The position numbers and the translations under genes are program-made. This document shows, in pieces, positions 41,497-49,776 of a stretch of DNA of 64,000 bases. The stretch spans positions 1 through 64,000 of the forward strand of contig NZ_VSRY01000171.1 in NCBI RefSeq assembly GCF_008271805.1, given 5' to 3'. Within the stretch, counting starts at the first letter, position 1. Every line of letters begins with the position of its first letter. Below the pieces are notes generated by a model. That model saw only the letters and a list, made by a program, of their open reading frames with translations. It was not told the origin of the DNA and made no database searches. Source of the stretch: Streptomyces sp. TRM49041 (GTDB lineage: Bacteria > Actinomycetota > Actinomycetes > Streptomycetales > Streptomycetaceae).

Positions 41497-42904
41497 GCGC
41501 GACCGGCGGGCGGTGCTCGTACCAGCGCCGGTCGTCCTCCAACTGGGCGGCGAGCGAGACGAGGCGCTCCTCCCCGCCTCCGGGGCCGAGGAGTTGCGCG
41601 CCGACCGGGAGGCCGTCGCGGGTGAAGCCCGCGGGGACGTTGACGGCGGGCCAGCCGAGGACGTTCCACGGCCAGGCGTACGGGCAGGCCGCGGCCATCG
41701 TCAGGTCCGTGCGCCACGCGGGCATGCCGTCGAAGGTGCCGATCCGCGGGGGCGGCGCGGCCGTGGTGGGCGTGAGGATCACGTCGTACGCGGTGAACAG
41801 GGCGCCCACCCGTCGGTGCTGACGCGCCTCACGGGCGCGGGCGGCGCGCAGGGCACGGCCGCCGAGGCGGTGGCCGGTGCGGGTCGCGCCGCGGGTGCGC
41901 GGGTCCAGGAGCCCGGGGTCGGGGTGCCGGTCGGCGTACGCGGCGATCCCGGCGGTCGCGCGAGGCAGGAAGCTCAGGCCGATCAGCCCGTACCGCGGCC
42001 GCGCCTCCTCGACGGTGTGGCCGAGCCGGGCGAGCGACTCGGCCAGGGCGGTGACGGCCCGGCGTACGTCCGGGTGCAGCGGGGCGGGCGTGGCGGTGAA
42101 CGGCGGCCGCCAGGCCAGCGCTACCCGTAGTCGCCCCGGTTCGCGGCGGGCGGCCGCCGAGGCGTCGATGGCGGGCAGCCGGAACCGCTCGCCGGGGTGC
42201 GCCCCCGAGACGGCGTCGAGCAGGAGCGCGGCGTCGGCGACGGTACGCGCCAGGGGACCGTTGACGGTGAGGCCCTCGAAGCAGTCGTCGTACGGGTGGA
42301 CGGCGACCCGGCCGCGCTGCGGTTTGATGCCGACGAGGTGTGTCCACGCGGAAGGGATCCGTATGGAGCCGGCCCCGTCGGAGCCGAGCGCGGCGGGCAC
42401 CAGCCCGGCGGCGACGGCCGCGGCGGACCCGCCGGAGGAGCCGCCCGGGGTGTGGCCGTGGTTCCACGGGTTGCGGGTGGCGCCGAAGGCGGGGCCCTCG
42501 GTGAACGGCCACTGGCCCAGCTCGCAGGAGTTGGTCTTGCCGACGACGACCGCCCCGGCGGCGCGCAGCCGGCGGACGGCCTCCCCGTCGGCTTCGGCGG
42601 GCGGGATGTCGCCCGCGCAGCCGAAGCGGGTGGGCAGCCCGGCGACGTCGGTGTCGTCCTTGACGGCGACCGGCACGCCGAGCAGCGGCAGGGCCTCTCC
42701 CGCGCCGAGGCGCCGGTCGGCCTCCGCTGCCTCGGCGAGGGCGGCTTCGGCCCGTACGCAGCGGAAGGCGTTCAGGGTGGTGCGGGTCGCCTCGATCCGG
42801 TCGAGCGAGGCCCGCACCAGGGCCGTGGAGGTGACCAGGCCCTCCCTCAACTGCCTTGCCTGTTCGGCGAGTCCGAGGTCCGCTACCGCCGCGTGAGTGG
42901 TCAT
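41468..42904 (-). CDS. amidase-signature hydrolase
   Basis: A 478-residue amidase-signature enzyme hydrolysing an amide or urea derivative. The Ser-cisSer-Lys triad is present: Lys82 (VAVKDDTD), Ser157 (GGSSGGSAA) and Ser180 (GSDGAGSIRIP). The gene starts 11 bp after the stop of the NCS1 permease fragment on the same strand. It was probably the last gene of the pyrimidine-degradation operon, working on a product such as a ureido acid or allophanate. The insertion upstream has cut it off from the operon promoter. Confidence 0.88.
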   Translation of the reverse strand: MTTHAAVADLGLAEQARQLREGLVTSTALVRASLDRIEATRTTLNAFRCVRAEAALAEAAEADRRLGAGEALPLLGVPVAVKDDTDVAGLPTRFGCAGDIPPAEADGEAVRRLRAAGAVVVGKTNSCELGQWPFTEGPAFGATRNPWNHGHTPGGSSGGSAAAVAAGLVPAALGSDGAGSIRIPSAWTHLVGIKPQRGRVAVHPYDDCFEGLTVNGPLARTVADAALLLDAVSGAHPGERFRLPAIDASAAARREPGRLRVALAWRPPFTATPAPLHPDVRRAVTALAESLARLGHTVEEARPRYGLIGLSFLPRATAGIAAYADRHPDPGLLDPRTRGATRTGHRLGGRALRAARAREARQHRRVGALFTAYDVILTPTTAAPPPRIGTFDGMPAWRTDLTMAAACPYAWPWNVLGWPAVNVPAGFTRDGLPVGAQLLGPGGGEERLVSLAAQLEDDRRWYEHRPPVALSPASPRPS

Positions 42905-42915
42905 ACCAGCGGAGC

Positions 42916-43031
42916 CTACTGGCGCGTAACCTCCGTGTCAGCGGCCCGGCCGGACATCAGGGCCGCATACAGCAGCAGCGAGGCGGCGAGCCCCACCGCC
43001 CAGCCGTAGTCCGCGAGCGGCTTCAGCATGA
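42916..43031 (-). pseudogene. NCS1 nucleobase permease, last ~38 codons only
   Basis: On the minus strand the frame reads MLKPLADYGWAVGLAASLLL, then YAALMSGRPADTEVTRQ and a stop at 42916. This is the typical final membrane helix and tail of NCS1 uracil/cytosine/allantoin permeases. Immediately upstream (minus-strand sense) the frame hits a TAG and the IS200/IS605 end begins. The missing ~450 residues are not found on the far side of the IS, where a hydrogenase operon lies instead. Confidence 0.75.
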
Positions 43032-43044
43032 TCTAGCAAGGAAC

Positions 43045-43066
43045 CCCGGCCCCTTCAGGGCTCGGG
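43045..43066 (+). repeat. left-end hairpin of the IS200/IS605 element
   Basis: CCCGGCCC (43045-43052), loop CTTCA, then GGGC-T-CGGG (43058-43066): 8 bp with one unpaired T in the 3' arm. TnpA of this family recognises exactly such imperfect subterminal hairpins. Confidence 0.6.
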
Positions 43067-43126
43067 AGGAATTGCTTCTCAAGATAGGGGTGACCCGCAC
43101 CGGAGCACGGGTCCGCACTGTTGACC

Positions 43127-43561
43127 TCAGTCGGGACGCTTCTGGTTCTCGATGTACTCCTTGATCACGGCGAGCGGTGCGCCGCCGCAGGAGGCGGCGA
43201 AGTAGGACGGGGACCAGAAGCGTTCGCCCCACAGGTACCGCTTGATGTGGTCGGGGTACTCCTTGCGGAGGTAGTGGGCGGAGACGCCCTTGAGGGAGCC
43301 GACCAGCGCAGACAGCTTGACTTGCGGCGGGTAGTGCACCAGGAGGTGCACGTGGTCGGTCTCGCCATTGAACTCGCGCAGTTCCACGTTCGCCTTGGCG
43401 CACACCTCCCGCATGATCTCTTCGCAGCGCGACAGGATCTCGTCGGTGAACACCTTCCGCCGGTACTTGGGCGTGAAGACCAGATGCGCGTGCAGGGCGT
43501 ACACGACACTACGGCCCCTGCGGATATCGGGATTTGGTTCCCATCGAGGTGACATAGACAC
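43127..43561 (-). CDS. tnpA: IS200/IS605 transposase TnpA (Y1 HUH)
   Basis: A 144-residue single-strand DNA transposase. The HUH metal motif is DHVHLLVHYP (His70, His72), and the catalytic tyrosine is Tyr136 in KEYIENQ. Both are intact, and the length is normal for the family. It would nick and rejoin single-stranded IS ends at the subterminal hairpins. The ATG at 43561 lies 17 bp from the divergent tnpB start. Confidence 0.92.
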   Translation of the reverse strand: MSMSPRWEPNPDIRRGRSVVYALHAHLVFTPKYRRKVFTDEILSRCEEIMREVCAKANVELREFNGETDHVHLLVHYPPQVKLSALVGSLKGVSAHYLRKEYPDHIKRYLWGERFWSPSYFAASCGGAPLAVIKEYIENQKRPD

Positions 43562-43578
43562 GATGGTACGGTGCTCGT

Positions 43579-44739
43579 ATGAAGATCGTCGTGCAGGTCA
43601 AACTCACGCCGGATGCTGTGCAGGCACCGGCGATCGAGTCGACCCTGCATGCCGCGAACGAGGCCGCGAACCGGGTGTCCGAGGTGTCGTTCGAACACTT
43701 CGGCCTCAAGGGCTCCGTCCGCGAGCTGCGGAAGCTGTGTTACGGCGAGCTGAAGGCCCGTGGCTTCGGGGCGCAGGCCGCGCAGCACATCATCAAGCGC
43801 GTCGCCGACGCGTATACGACGCTGCGCGCAGGCATCAAGGCCGGGAACCTCGGCCCGGAAGGCTCCAAACGCCGCCGCAAGGTCGAGTCGAAGCCGATCA
43901 CCTTCCGGTCCGACGCGGCGCACACGTATGACGATCGCTGTTTGAGCTGGAACTACGACGCCCAGACCGTGTCCATCTGGACCTTGAGCGGTCGGGTCAA
44001 GAACGTGCGGTTCGCCTGCTCTCCGGCCGCGCTCAAGCAGCTCACCGAGCACCGCAAGGGCGAGTCCGATCTGATCGGGCGGGACGGCAAGTTGTTCCTG
44101 GTCGCCACCATCGACATCGCCGAGCCCGAGGTGTTCGAGCCGAAGGGCTGGATCGGAGTGGACCGGGGCATTAACAACCTCGCCACCACCAGCGACGGGG
44201 ACAACCACTCCGGCCGCCGCCTGGGCCGGTACCGGCGCTGGCAGGCCCGTAAGAAGGCCGAGATCCAGGCCAAGCGCACCCGCAGCGCTGCCCAGCTCCT
44301 CAAGAAGCGTGCCCGCCGCGAGGCCCGGCACGCGACCCACGTCAACCACAAGGTCTCAAAGACTGTCGTTGCTGTCGCCCAACGCACCGAGCGCGGCCTG
44401 TCCCTGGAACAGCTCCAGGGCATCCGCGAGCGGGTTACGGTTCCCCGCGACCAGCGAGCACGCCAGTCCTCCTGGCCGTTCCACCAACTCGGCTCGTTCA
44501 TCGAGTACAAGGCCCGCCGTGCCGGCGTGCCGTTCATCGAGGTGGACCCGGCCTACACCTCGCAGCGCTGCCCGCGCTGCGGCCACACCGAGCGCGGCAA
44601 CCGCCGCACTCGGGACCACTTCTCTTGTCGTCGGTGCGGCCTCGCTGGGCCGGCCGACCACGTCGCCGGGGTCAACATCGCACAGCGAGGGGCCACGGCG
44701 TGGGTATTCGTAAACATGCCCCAACCCGGCCCCGCATAG
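43579..44739 (+). CDS. tnpB: TnpB RNA-guided nuclease (IS605 OrfB)
   Basis: A 386-residue TnpB, the ancestor-type of Cas12 nucleases, which cuts DNA matching the omega-RNA guide and so retains the element at its site. The RuvC residues are all present: Asp195 (IGVDRGINN), Glu277 (LSLEQLQGIRER) and Asp360 (GPADHVAGVNIA). The zinc finger CPRC...CRRC uses Cys331, 334, 350 and 353. There are no frameshifts. The last codons form the 5' arm of the right-end hairpin, which is part of the expected omega-RNA. Confidence 0.93.
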   Translation: MKIVVQVKLTPDAVQAPAIESTLHAANEAANRVSEVSFEHFGLKGSVRELRKLCYGELKARGFGAQAAQHIIKRVADAYTTLRAGIKAGNLGPEGSKRRRKVESKPITFRSDAAHTYDDRCLSWNYDAQTVSIWTLSGRVKNVRFACSPAALKQLTEHRKGESDLIGRDGKLFLVATIDIAEPEVFEPKGWIGVDRGINNLATTSDGDNHSGRRLGRYRRWQARKKAEIQAKRTRSAAQLLKKRARREARHATHVNHKVSKTVVAVAQRTERGLSLEQLQGIRERVTVPRDQRARQSSWPFHQLGSFIEYKARRAGVPFIEVDPAYTSQRCPRCGHTERGNRRTRDHFSCRRCGLAGPADHVAGVNIAQRGATAWVFVNMPQPGPA

Positions 44740-44850
44740 CGGGGCCGGGCGATGTGACCCGTGACCGCCCTGTCGTAGGGGGCAGTCGGGAGCATAAGCG
44801 GAGCCTCACAGGGACCCAGAGCCGGAAAGCTCAGTTCCTTTAGGGGCCGT
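44620..44850 (+). ncRNA. candidate omega-RNA (TnpB guide RNA)
   Basis: TnpB systems encode their guide RNA across the 3' end of tnpB and the IS right end. Here the perfect 11-bp hairpin at 44725-44749 (CCCGGCCCCGC, loop ATA, complement) spans the tnpB stop. The following GC-rich stretch to about 44850, including GGAAAGCTCAGTTCC near 44822-44836, resembles the terminal scaffold. The guide would be the ~16-20 nt just beyond the true right end. Confidence 0.35.
44725..44749 (+). repeat. right-end hairpin of the IS200/IS605 element
   Basis: Perfect 11-bp stem: CCCGGCCCCGC (44725-44735), loop ATA, GCGGGGCCGGG (44739-44749). Its 5' arm shares CCCGGCCCC with the left-end hairpin, as expected for paired TnpA recognition sites. 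Confidence 0.65.
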
Positions 44851-44855
44851 GTTGT

Positions 44856-46202
44856 TTACGTGCGCTCGATGTCCAGTCGGAGAAAGTGGGTCGAGCAGGA
44901 GATGCACGGGTCGTGGTTGCGGATGGCACGCTCGCACAGGCCGGTGAGCTCCGTGTCGTCGTCGGGCAGGCCGCGTCGGCGGATCTCGTCCTCGACGAGG
45001 CGGCGGAGGTCGTGCTCGATGGCACCCTGGTTCTGGGCGGTCGGCGGAACCAGCCGGGCATCCGTGAGGGTGCCGTCGCCGTCGAGGGTGTAGCGGTGGT
45101 AGAGGAGGCCGCGCGGCGCCTCGGTCGCTCCGTGGCCGGTGCCTGCCCGGGCGACGACGTCGACGGACGGGCGCGCGGGCGGTTCGTAGGCGTCGATGAG
45201 GCGGAGGGCCTCGTCGACGGCGTACAGCACCTCGATCGCCCGGACCACGATGCTGCGGAACGGGTTGCGGCACACGGCTCCGCCGTCGCCGGGCGCGGAC
45301 AGACCGGCCTCGCGAGCCGCCTCACGCGCGGCAGGCGACAGCAGATGGCCGCTGATGGCGTAGCGGGCGAGCGCGCCCGCCAGATGGCGGCGGCCGTCCA
45401 GACGGGACTGCAGGGCGGTCGAGTACGGTACCTGCTCCTCGGTCACGTGCCGGGTGAAGTCCCGTAGCCCGAAGGCGCGCGAGGGGGCCGTGGAGCCGGA
45501 GGGCAGGACGGTCGGCGTTCCCGTTTCGATGGCGTACGTCCCGGGTGCGGCGAGGGCCAGCAGGTCGGCGTCGGTGGTGGCGTCCGGGAACTCGAAGCCG
45601 GACACCCAGCGCACGGTCTCCCACGCGTCGTCGCGCGCGCGGAGCAGTCGCTCGGTCAGGGGCGTCAGTTCCGCGCGGGTGGGGGCGCGGTGGAAGCCGC
45701 CGACCCGGACGTTCACCGGATGGACGGCGCGGCCGCCGAGGAGCTCCATGACTGCGTTGCCGGTCTGCTTCAGCCGCAGACCGCGCTCCACGTGCGCCCG
45801 GTGGGTGCGGGCCAGTTCGACGACGCTCGCGCAGCCGAGGAAGTCGGGGGCGTGCAGCAGGTGGATGTGCAGGACATGGCTCTCGATCCATTCGCCGCAG
45901 TAGACGAGCCGCCGCAGGACCGCCGGCGGGCCGTCCACGGTGACGCCGCAGGCGTCCTCGATGGCCTGGCACGCGCTCATCTGGTAGGCGATCGGGCAGA
46001 TGCCGCACACCCGGGACGTGATGTCGGGGGGTTCGGTGTGGCCCCGGCCGCGCAGGAACGCCTCGAAGAACCGCGGCGGTTCGTAGATCTCCAGCCGTGC
46101 CTCGGCGACGGTGCCGTCGTGGATCCGCAGGTGCAGCGCTCCCTCGCCCTCCACGCGGCTGAGGGCGCCGACACGCAGGACACGGGACTCGTCGCGGGTC
46201 AC
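44856..46202 (-). CDS. hydA: [NiFe] hydrogenase large subunit (group 3b-like, alpha)
   Basis: A 448-residue catalytic subunit. The nickel ligands are in RVCGICPIAYQ (Cys66, Cys69) near the N-terminus and DPCISCSTH (Cys433, Cys436) near the C-terminus. Nine residues follow His439, matching a C-terminal peptide removed by a maturation protease. Companion genes for a FAD/NAD(P) reductase and a two-cluster beta subunit place it with the cytosolic bidirectional NADP-coupled group 3b (sulfhydrogenase) enzymes. The start is GTG at 46202, overlapping the small-subunit stop by 4 bp. Confidence 0.93.
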   Translation of the reverse strand: MTRDESRVLRVGALSRVEGEGALHLRIHDGTVAEARLEIYEPPRFFEAFLRGRGHTEPPDITSRVCGICPIAYQMSACQAIEDACGVTVDGPPAVLRRLVYCGEWIESHVLHIHLLHAPDFLGCASVVELARTHRAHVERGLRLKQTGNAVMELLGGRAVHPVNVRVGGFHRAPTRAELTPLTERLLRARDDAWETVRWVSGFEFPDATTDADLLALAAPGTYAIETGTPTVLPSGSTAPSRAFGLRDFTRHVTEEQVPYSTALQSRLDGRRHLAGALARYAISGHLLSPAAREAAREAGLSAPGDGGAVCRNPFRSIVVRAIEVLYAVDEALRLIDAYEPPARPSVDVVARAGTGHGATEAPRGLLYHRYTLDGDGTLTDARLVPPTAQNQGAIEHDLRRLVEDEIRRRGLPDDDTELTGLCERAIRNHDPCISCSTHFLRLDIERT

Positions 46203-46990
46203 GGGCGGGTCTCCCGTACCGCGGGGTCCTCGAAGGCGGCGGCGTTGTACGTGCGCAGGAACCGTTCGATGTCCCGGTCGTCCATGCCGTCGCGGCGCAG
46301 GACCGGGATGTAGGCAGGCAGGTTGGTGGACCGGGACGGGCCGAAGCAGCCGTAGCAGCCGCGTCCGAACGCGGGGCAGAGCGCCCCGCAGCCGGCGTGC
46401 GTCACGGGGCCGAGGCAGGGCGTACCGTGGGCCACGGTCACGCAGACGGTGCCGCGCCGCTTGCACTCGAAGCACACGCTGTGGTCGGGAACGTCCGGTC
46501 TGCGGCCGTGCAGGAAGGCGGTGATGACCTCCACGAGCTGTCCGCGGTCGATGGGGCAGCCGCGCAGCTCGAAGTCGACGGGGACGTGTGCCGAGATGGG
46601 CGTGGACGTGGCGAGGGTGTCGATGTACGCGGGCGTGGCGTAGACGGTCCGGGTGAACTCCTCGACGTCGGCGAAGTCGCGCAGGGCCTGGACTCCTCCG
46701 GCGGTCGCGCAGGCCCCGATGGTGACGAGGTGGCGGGACTCCTCCCGGACCCGGCGGATGCGCTCGGCGTCGTCGGGCGTGGTGATGGAGCCCTCGACGA
46801 GGGACAGGTCGTACGGGCCGGGCTCCACGGCGCTGGATGCCTCCAGGAAGTGGGCGATCTCCACCTCTTCCGCGATCGCGAGGAGCTCGTCCTCGCAGTC
46901 CAGCAGGGTCAGCTGGCAGCCGTCGCAGGAGGCGAACTTGAAGACGCCGAGCCGGGGGCGGGCGCGTGCCTCGTCGGTCATGTCGGTCAC
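46199..46990 (-). CDS. hydD: [NiFe] hydrogenase small subunit (delta)
   Basis: A 263-residue electron-transfer subunit. The proximal cluster motif FKFASCDGCQLTLLD (Cys22, Cys25), IGACATAGG and RGCPIDRGQ supply the four proximal ligands. A C-terminal Cys-rich part (CFECKRRG, CLGPVTHAGCGALCPAFGRG, CYGCFG) holds the further clusters. There is no Tat signal, so it is cytosolic, consistent with group 3. It starts at ATG 46990, 9 bp after the reductase stop. Confidence 0.92.
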   Translation of the reverse strand: MTDMTDEARARPRLGVFKFASCDGCQLTLLDCEDELLAIAEEVEIAHFLEASSAVEPGPYDLSLVEGSITTPDDAERIRRVREESRHLVTIGACATAGGVQALRDFADVEEFTRTVYATPAYIDTLATSTPISAHVPVDFELRGCPIDRGQLVEVITAFLHGRRPDVPDHSVCFECKRRGTVCVTVAHGTPCLGPVTHAGCGALCPAFGRGCYGCFGPSRSTNLPAYIPVLRRDGMDDRDIERFLRTYNAAAFEDPAVRETRP

Positions 46991-46999
46991 AGCTCCCCG

Positions 47000-47878
47000 T
47001 CACAGCTCACGGTAGGTCAGCAGCGGTCCGGCGGTGTCGTAGCCCACGACGGGCCCGTCCCGGCAGAGCAGCAGCGGGCCGAGCTGGCAGTGGCCGCAGT
47101 GCCCGGTCGCGCAGTGCATGTTGCGTTCCAGGGAGACCTGTACGGCCTCGGCGGGTACGCCGCGGTGCAGTAGATCACGGGCGGTGGCCCGCATCATCAC
47201 CTCCGGTCCGCACAGCAGCGCGACCGTGCGGGCGGGGGTGAACGGGGCGCGGTCCAGAAGGGTGGTCACCACACCGACCTCGCCACGCCAGCCGGGATCC
47301 GGGCGGTCCACGGTGACCGCCACGTGCGCCCCGGGTACCGCGGTCCAGTCGGCGAGGTCGGCGCGGAAGGGCAGCTCGGCAGGGGCTCGGGCACCGACCA
47401 GGACGCTGAGCCGCCCGTACCGTTCCCGGTCGTCGAGGACCGCGCGCACCACGGGCCGCAGCGGCGCGAGGCCGATACCTCCGGCGACGACCAGCACGTC
47501 GCGGCCGTGCGCCCGGGTGAGGTCCCAGGCGGTGCCGAACGGGCCGCGCACGCCGATCTCGGTGCCGGGCGCGGTGTCGCGGAGGGCGGCCGACACCGCA
47601 CCGACCGCGCGGACGGTGTGCTCCTGCCGGTGTCCCCCCGCGCGCCCGGGACCGTGCCCCGGCCGGGTGACGCCGCTGACGGACACGGGGATCTCGCCGA
47701 CGCCGAACGCGTACAGCATCGCGAACTGCCCGGGCGCGAAGGGCGGGAGGGCGGGCCCGGTCGGCTCCACGACGAGGGTGGTCGTGTCGTGGGTCTGCGG
47801 CCGGTGCCGCACCACGCGGTACGGCACCGGCACGGTGGCGCCGACGGCGGTCCCGGCACCGGCGGCCGGGGCGCTCAT
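47000..47878 (-). CDS. hydG: hydrogenase FAD/NAD(P)-binding subunit (gamma)
   Basis: A 292-residue ferredoxin-reductase-type subunit that passes electrons between the clusters and NAD(P). The FAD domain lies at ~15-120 (FAPGQFAMLYAFGVGEIPVS), the NAD(P) domain starts at VLVVAGGIGLAPLRP (~145-160), and the C-terminus carries a [2Fe-2S] motif (CATGHCGHCQLGPLLLC, ~258-274), as in dihydroorotate dehydrogenase electron-transfer subunits. The ATG at 47878 overlaps the cyclic-nucleotide-binding gene by 4 bp. Confidence 0.9.
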   Translation of the reverse strand: MSAPAAGAGTAVGATVPVPYRVVRHRPQTHDTTTLVVEPTGPALPPFAPGQFAMLYAFGVGEIPVSVSGVTRPGHGPGRAGGHRQEHTVRAVGAVSAALRDTAPGTEIGVRGPFGTAWDLTRAHGRDVLVVAGGIGLAPLRPVVRAVLDDRERYGRLSVLVGARAPAELPFRADLADWTAVPGAHVAVTVDRPDPGWRGEVGVVTTLLDRAPFTPARTVALLCGPEVMMRATARDLLHRGVPAEAVQVSLERNMHCATGHCGHCQLGPLLLCRDGPVVGYDTAGPLLTYREL

Positions 47879-48393
47879 CGCCGGGCTCCCCCGGCAGGCG
47901 GCACGTCGACGGGGCGCGGCGCGTACAGGTCCAGCAGCCGGGTGCGGGTGGCCTCCAGGCGGTGGCCGACGACGCCGGCGACGTACAGGGCGAGCGCCTG
48001 CCCGAGCACCGGGTCCCGGGAACACAGGTCCCGCACACCGGAGGCGTCGAACTGCCAGGCGCGTACCGCCGTGGTCGCGCTCGCGCCCAGCCGCCACTCG
48101 TGCGGCGGAACCAGCCAGGACCAGCCGACCAGCTCCCCGGCGCCGACGGTCTCCACCACGACCGCGGAGCGTCCGGGAATGTGCGTGTCGAGCGCGACCG
48201 TCCCCGTGCGGACGACCCAGAAGCGGTCGGCGGGACGCCCCTCCTCGAACAGGCGGCTCCCGGCGGTGAACGCGACGTCCGCCGCGAGGGCGGACAGCGC
48301 CTCCGCCCCGTGCCGCGGCAGCGCCGCGAAGAGACCCCGCCCCGGGGGCGCGTCGCCGGTCGTGCCGCCGCCGGTCGTGGCGTCGTCCGTCAT
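47875..48393 (-). CDS. cyclic-nucleotide-binding domain protein in the hydrogenase operon
   Basis: A 172-residue protein consisting of one CRP-type cNMP-binding beta-barrel (ADVAFTAGSRLFEEGRPADR, FWVVRTGTVALDTHIPGRSA, then GELVGWSWLVPP) and a C-terminal helix (GQALALYVAGVVGHRLEATR). There is no DNA-binding helix-turn-helix, so it is not a transcription factor of the Crp/Fnr type but probably a regulatory or structural subunit. It overlaps the beta-subunit gene and the gamma-subunit gene by 4 bp each, so it is made with the enzyme. Confidence 0.85.
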   Translation of the reverse strand: MTDDATTGGGTTGDAPPGRGLFAALPRHGAEALSALAADVAFTAGSRLFEEGRPADRFWVVRTGTVALDTHIPGRSAVVVETVGAGELVGWSWLVPPHEWRLGASATTAVRAWQFDASGVRDLCSRDPVLGQALALYVAGVVGHRLEATRTRLLDLYAPRPVDVPPAGGARR

Positions 48394-49580
48394 GACGTGG
48401 CGGGTCCTTCGGGAGCCTGCTCAGGTGTCCCGGACCGCTCCTGGTCCAGCGCCCATGCCTCCTCGGTGATGTCGATGCCGACCGGGCACCAGACGATGCA
48501 GCGTCCGCAGCCGACACAGCCGGAGGTGCCGAACTGGTCGTGCCAGGTACCGACCTTGTGGGTGAGCCACTGGCGGTAACGGCTGAGCCCCGAGGTGCGT
48601 ACGGGGCCGCCGTGCAGCAGGGAGAAGTCAAGGTCGAAGCAGGATTCCCAGCGCTGCCAGCGCTCCGCGTGGTCGCCGGTGAGGTCGGTGACCTGCTCGG
48701 TGGTGGTGCAGAAGCAGGTGGGGCAGACCATGGTGCAGTTCCCGCAGGTGAGGCAGCGGGAGGCCACGTCCTTCCAGCGCTCGGCCTCACGGGTGTCGGC
48801 CATGAGGTCCCGCAGGTCCACAGGGGGCATCGACCGCCCCATGCGGTCGGCCGCCCTCGCCACCGTGTCACGGGCGGCCTCCCGCGTCTCCTGGTCCGCG
48901 GTACGGCGCGGCAGGGCGGACAGCACCTCCGCCCCGGCAGGAGTGCCCGCGCGGACGAGGAAGCGGTGGCCGCCGTCCACGAGCTCGGTGAGGGCCAGGT
49001 CGAATCCCGCGTCGTCGGACACACCGGGGCCCGTGCCCATCGACACGCAGAAGCACGTGGCACCGGGCTCGCCGCATTCGGCCACCACGACGAACGCCCG
49101 TGCCCGCCGGCTCCGGTATCCCTCGTCGGCGTGGCGGCCTCCGCTCAGCACCCGGTCCTGGATGCCGATGGCACGCAGGTCGCAGGGGTGTACGCCGAGG
49201 AACGCGTACGACACCGGGTCGGGCTCCTCGGCCCGTACCGTCAGCCGCCCGTCGGTGTCTCGGTCGGCGGTCCACTGGCGTACGCGTTGGGGGTGCAGGT
49301 ACTTCTTCCAGGACTGCGGTCCCGCGCTGTGGGCGAAGGCCGCCTCGTCCTCACGGCGCCGCAACCTGTAGTGGCCGGCCTCGTGCTCCACGCCCCAGCC
49401 GTGGGGCAGCAGGGCCGCGGAGTCGAGTTCGGCGAGGACGACGGCCCCGTCCTGGACCGTCGGCCCGATGACGGTGTGCCCGCGGGCCCGCAGCTCCCGC
49501 ACGAGCACGTCGAGACCGTCCCGGTCGATCACCGCCGTCGGGGTACCCGGGTCCGTCCTCGGGACGGCCGTGTCCGCCAT
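48390..49580 (-). CDS. hydB: hydrogenase 4Fe-4S subunit (beta)
   Basis: A 396-residue electron-transfer subunit related to sulfhydrogenase beta and anaerobic sulfite reductase A. The N-terminal ~250 residues match that domain (PVSYAFLGVHPCDLRAIGIQ, CGEPGATCFC). Two ferredoxin motifs follow: CLTCGNCTMVCPTCFC (~278-293) and CVGCGRCIVWCPVGID (~355-370). GGAGGTGAG precedes the ATG at 49580, fixing the start. It is the first structural gene; a 196-bp gap upstream should hold the operon promoter. Confidence 0.9.
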   Translation of the reverse strand: MADTAVPRTDPGTPTAVIDRDGLDVLVRELRARGHTVIGPTVQDGAVVLAELDSAALLPHGWGVEHEAGHYRLRRREDEAAFAHSAGPQSWKKYLHPQRVRQWTADRDTDGRLTVRAEEPDPVSYAFLGVHPCDLRAIGIQDRVLSGGRHADEGYRSRRARAFVVVAECGEPGATCFCVSMGTGPGVSDDAGFDLALTELVDGGHRFLVRAGTPAGAEVLSALPRRTADQETREAARDTVARAADRMGRSMPPVDLRDLMADTREAERWKDVASRCLTCGNCTMVCPTCFCTTTEQVTDLTGDHAERWQRWESCFDLDFSLLHGGPVRTSGLSRYRQWLTHKVGTWHDQFGTSGCVGCGRCIVWCPVGIDITEEAWALDQERSGTPEQAPEGPATS

Positions 49581-49672
49581 CGCTCTCACCTCCGCGTCGC
49601 CGGCCCCACCGCGGCGCTCCGGGGGTTCGGACGACACTCTTCCAGTGCGGTTGGTCCCGGTCGCCTGGGCAC

Positions 49673-49686
49673 AGGCCGATGGGCCT
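49673..49686. promoter_or_regulatory. candidate DevR/OsdR-type box upstream of the hydrogenase operon
   Basis: AGGCCGATGGGCCT is a near-palindrome resembling the Streptomyces OsdR (DevR/DosR orthologue) box, which I recall as AGGGCCGATCGGCCCT. It lies 93 bp upstream of the hydB ATG, where an activator site would be expected. One half-site is shortened by a base. The consensus is quoted from memory. Confidence 0.35.
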
Positions 49687-49776
49687 CGGCACGACCCGCT
49701 CGTCCCGGGCTCCTCCCGGGCTCCTTCAGAGTGCTGCCGGGGCGCGGTGGCCGCGAGCCGGGCGCGTCCAGACGTC

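Larger units (their letters stand above)
43032..44850 (+). mobile_element. IS200/IS605-family element with divergent tnpA and tnpB
   Basis: The element carries a Y1 transposase gene (minus) and a TnpB gene (plus) in divergent orientation with 17 bp between them. Each end has a subterminal hairpin: CCCGGCCC/GGGC-T-CGGG at 43045-43066 with a single bulged T on the left, and a perfect 11-bp stem at 44725-44749 on the right. This family has no inverted repeats or target duplication, so the ends can only be approximated. The left end abuts the broken NCS1 gene. Confidence 0.7.

Noticed and set aside
42905..44855. N-terminal half of the NCS1 permease on the far side of the IS200/IS605 element
   Set aside because: The sequence from 44760 to 44855 was read in all frames. 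It contains no permease-like codons, and the hydrogenase large subunit begins directly after it, so the IS did not simply split the gene.
44856..47003. A 715-residue version of the hydrogenase large subunit
   Set aside because: The upstream part overlaps the small-subunit gene out of frame. The GTG at 46202 with a 4-bp overlap is the start.
47000..49063. A 687-residue version of the hydrogenase gamma subunit
   Set aside because: The extra N-terminal part is the antisense or out-of-frame reading of the cNMP and beta-subunit genes. The true start is the ATG at 47878.
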